Program-made: the position numbers and the translations under genes
Shown here: positions 11,997 through 13,654 of the stretch, in pieces
Layout of the letters: every line of letters starts with the position of its first letter
Position numbering within the stretch: position 1 is the stretch's first letter
Origin: JAGHBT01 sp035311885
Lineage (GTDB): Bacteria; Krumholzibacteriota; Krumholzibacteriia; Krumholzibacteriales; WJIX01
DNA length: 13,654 bases
Direction: 5' to 3'
Assembly: GCA_964554125.1 (NCBI GenBank)
Contig: CAZKNG010000062.1
Span: forward strand, 1 to 13,654
Notes under the pieces: model-generated
The model's input: only the letters and a program-made list of their open reading frames with translations
What the model was told of the DNA's origin: nothing
Databases searched by the model: none

Positions 11997-12851
11997 ATGA
12001 TTCTAAGCGAACGCTTAAGAGCAATCTTTTCAATGGCGGCGATTTTTGCGCTTGCAATCTCCTCTATTCATTGTTCTTCATCTCCGTCCCCCGGAGAAGT
12101 AGAGGGGAGGAGCGGGGAAAAAATAGAGTTGCGGTTCAACCCGGAGGTAGGAGATATATCAAAGTACAAGGGCACCCATACAAGGGAAATGAACTTTTAC
12201 GGGATGAATTATAGAATAATTACAACATACAGGATGGTTAATTCTGTGAGAGAGAAGACAGAAGAGGGGAATAACACGGTCAGGATCAAGTGCCTCGAAC
12301 AGGACAGCAAGATGGTTAAAAAGGGAGAAACAAGGAGTTTTAATAATCCTGTAAAAGCCGAGGGAAGAACAATAGAGGTCGTTGTATCACCTGCCGGTGA
12401 GGTTAAGAATGTTAAGGGTTTTATCACAGGGATGAAGGATGAGGAGCTGAAAAACTTTGCAAAAAAATGGTTCTTTGAATTGCCGGAAGAATCGAAGGTT
12501 GTTGGGGACAGCTGGCAGAAAGAGATTGCCGACAGTACAGAAACAAGGGTTGTAAGCGGTATTCGCGAGTATACACTGGAGGGCATTGAATCGGTAGATG
12601 GTATTGAGGTTGCCTGTATAAACGGTACCTCCGAAATGGATGTTTACTCCGAATCGGAGCAGGGTACAGTTGAAGGGACTACGAAAGCTACTTTTGAGGC
12701 AAAAATCGCCCTTGAAGGAGGATATATAATTTCAGCCAGTGTCAATTCCGAAATGAAGGGAAAGATAACAGGTATCAATCCGGAAACCGCTAAGAAGGAA
12801 ACAAGGGATATAACGAGTTTTTCCTACGACAAAGTTCAATTCTTAGAGTGA
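11997..12851 (+). CDS. exported, possibly lipid-anchored protein resembling DUF6263
   Basis: This 284-residue protein has a signal peptide of about residues 1-25 (MILSERLRAIFSMAAIFALAI..), followed by C26-SSSPSP. That looks like a lipoprotein start, but the residue before the cysteine is His, which is unusual for a lipobox, so lipidation is uncertain. The mature part is rich in beta-strand, with no catalytic motif that I recognise. It opens ELRFNPEVGDISKYKGTHTR, and later shows TIEVVVSPAGEVKNVKGF, FELPEESKVVGDSWQKE, TYTLEG-like strands and repeated EGTTKATFEAKIALEGGYIIS. This pattern resembles the DUF6263 family of bacterial lipoproteins of unknown function; that match is from memory. AAAGGAG lies six bases before the ATG. 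It starts 49 bases after nrdR and ends nine bases before tatC, so it is probably cotranscribed with tatC. There is no twin-arginine motif in its signal. Confidence 0.7.
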   Translation: MILSERLRAIFSMAAIFALAISSIHCSSSPSPGEVEGRSGEKIELRFNPEVGDISKYKGTHTREMNFYGMNYRIITTYRMVNSVREKTEEGNNTVRIKCLEQDSKMVKKGETRSFNNPVKAEGRTIEVVVSPAGEVKNVKGFITGMKDEELKNFAKKWFFELPEESKVVGDSWQKEIADSTETRVVSGIREYTLEGIESVDGIEVACINGTSEMDVYSESEQGTVEGTTKATFEAKIALEGGYIISASVNSEMKGKITGINPETAKKETRDITSFSYDKVQFLE

Positions 12852-12860
12852 TCGTGAGAA

Positions 12861-13601
12861 ATGTTGTCTGATGGAGAGAAGAATGAAAAACTTGTAGAGA
12901 TGGGGCTTCTCGATCACCTGGAAGAACTCAGGTCCGGGTTAATATCTGTCATAGCTGTGTGGCTCGGGCTTTCTATAATTCTGTGGTTCTTTTCAGACCG
13001 TTTAATCGATTTTCTCCTGGCAGGCATCCCCCTGGAAAGTCTCTATTTCAACGCTCCCGCGGAAGCTTTCATGACACGTATGAAGCTCAGTTTTATCGTG
13101 GGGTTTCTCCTCTCTTTTCCCTATATTCTTTTCCGGATATGGGCTTTTGTATCGCCGGGATTGTTTTCAAGTGAAAAAAAAGTGGTATTTCCGTTTATCT
13201 TTCCTTCAACCCTGCTTTTCTATCTTGGTGTTTGTTTCGCGTACTGGATTATGATTCCCGTAGTGTTGGATTTCCTCATCAAATTCGGAACTGATATGCT
13301 GTCGCCGCTTATTTCTGTTGGAAAATATTTTAATTTCGTCGGGAGATTGTGTTTTACATTCGGCATTGTATTTCAGCTGCCTCTGGCGATTATATATCTT
13401 GTAATTTCCGGAGTTGTTTCTCCTTGGAAATTGCTCAGGCAGTGGCGGTGGGTAGTACTGACTGTTTTTATAGTAGGCGCTTTTCTAACACCTCCAGATC
13501 CTGTATCTCAGCTCCTTATGGCCCTGCCCCTTATTGCTCTTTTCTTTACAAGTGTTGCTCTATCGATCTTTATCAGAAAGTCCGGCGGAAAAGATAGGTA
13601 A
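12861..13601 (+). CDS. tatC: Sec-independent protein translocase subunit TatC
   Basis: This 246-residue inner-membrane protein has about six hydrophobic segments (near 26-46, 76-97, 108-136, 157-184, 193-211 and 215-236). TatC binds twin-arginine signal peptides and assembles the pore with TatA. Family marks are HLEELRSGL (19-27), where E22 matches E. coli E15; FNAPAEAFMTRMKLS (63-77); FVSPGLFSSEKK (96-107), where E105 matches the signal-binding glutamate region; FGIVFQLPLA (167-176), with Gln where E. coli has E170; and LTPPDPVSQLLMALPL (209-224). It is full length, ends before the window edge, and starts nine bases after the lipoprotein-like gene with only a weak GTGAG Shine-Dalgarno, suggesting translational coupling. 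No tatA or tatB lies in the window. Confidence 0.95.
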   Translation: MLSDGEKNEKLVEMGLLDHLEELRSGLISVIAVWLGLSIILWFFSDRLIDFLLAGIPLESLYFNAPAEAFMTRMKLSFIVGFLLSFPYILFRIWAFVSPGLFSSEKKVVFPFIFPSTLLFYLGVCFAYWIMIPVVLDFLIKFGTDMLSPLISVGKYFNFVGRLCFTFGIVFQLPLAIIYLVISGVVSPWKLLRQWRWVVLTVFIVGAFLTPPDPVSQLLMALPLIALFFTSVALSIFIRKSGGKDR

Positions 13602-13654
13602 ATACTGAAAATAGCTTGAATCCTGCCCTCAGGAGTGATAGATTTCAGAGTTCG
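13602..13654. other. 53 bases after tatC, no gene seen
   Basis: There is no start of a further gene that I can support. TCCTG-ccct-CAGGA (13621-13634) is a five-pair hairpin without a T-run and is not a convincing terminator. Confidence 0.5.

Noticed and set aside
13621..13634. Hairpin TCCTG-ccct-CAGGA after tatC as a terminator
   Set aside because: Only five pairs and no following T-run.
1..13654. CRISPR arrays, tRNA or rRNA genes, insertion sequences, NrdR boxes
   Set aside because: I looked for repeated spacers, cloverleaf ends, transposase motifs and paired NrdR-type palindromes and found none that I could support by eye.

Overview
The window looks like ordinary chromosome from a double-membrane (diderm) bacterium. 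Three features fit the FCB superphylum or a related candidate phylum: a PorV/PorQ-family outer-membrane protein, a secreted fibronectin-III protein with a FlgD/type-IX-like C-terminal domain, and a second small outer-membrane barrel. This placement is an inference; no rRNA or other phylogenetic marker is present. I see no tRNA, CRISPR array, insertion sequence or phage gene.

Left half (1-7295), all on the minus strand. Read in the direction of transcription: a cupin protein (7295-6948); a small OMP followed by an MBL-fold hydrolase (6850-5432), led by a strong sigma70-type promoter; a 395-base gap holding promoter candidates (5037-5431); then a surface/polysaccharide block. That block encodes a secreted FN3 protein (5036-4134), a PorV-like barrel (4114-3179), a membrane GT2 glycosyltransferase (3138-2014), an O-antigen ligase/polymerase-like protein (1919-546) and a GT4-type glycosyltransferase cut by the window edge (506-1). 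Base composition falls sharply to roughly one-third G+C in the last two genes.

Right half (7506-13601), all on the plus strand. It resembles the ywlE-rpiB-glyA neighbourhood known from Firmicutes and many other bacteria: a LMW-PTP/protein-arginine-phosphatase-like enzyme, ilvE with its own promoter, rpiB, glyA, dCMP deaminase and nrdR, then a lipoprotein-like protein and tatC. SHMT supplies methylene-THF and dCMP deaminase supplies dUMP, the two inputs of thymidylate synthesis. NrdR controls ribonucleotide reductase, so the middle of this half is a coherent dNTP/one-carbon group.

The two halves diverge from a 210-base region (7296-7505) with opposed promoters and several short palindromes. 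The points most worth a second look are: the secreted-protein/PorV/polysaccharide linkage; a sigma54-like promoter flanked by an inverted repeat in the 5037-5431 gap; the ilvE leader, with a palindrome inside the core promoter and competing hairpins; and the composition break near 1,950. I found no clearly new multi-gene system. These are candidates, not demonstrated novelties.
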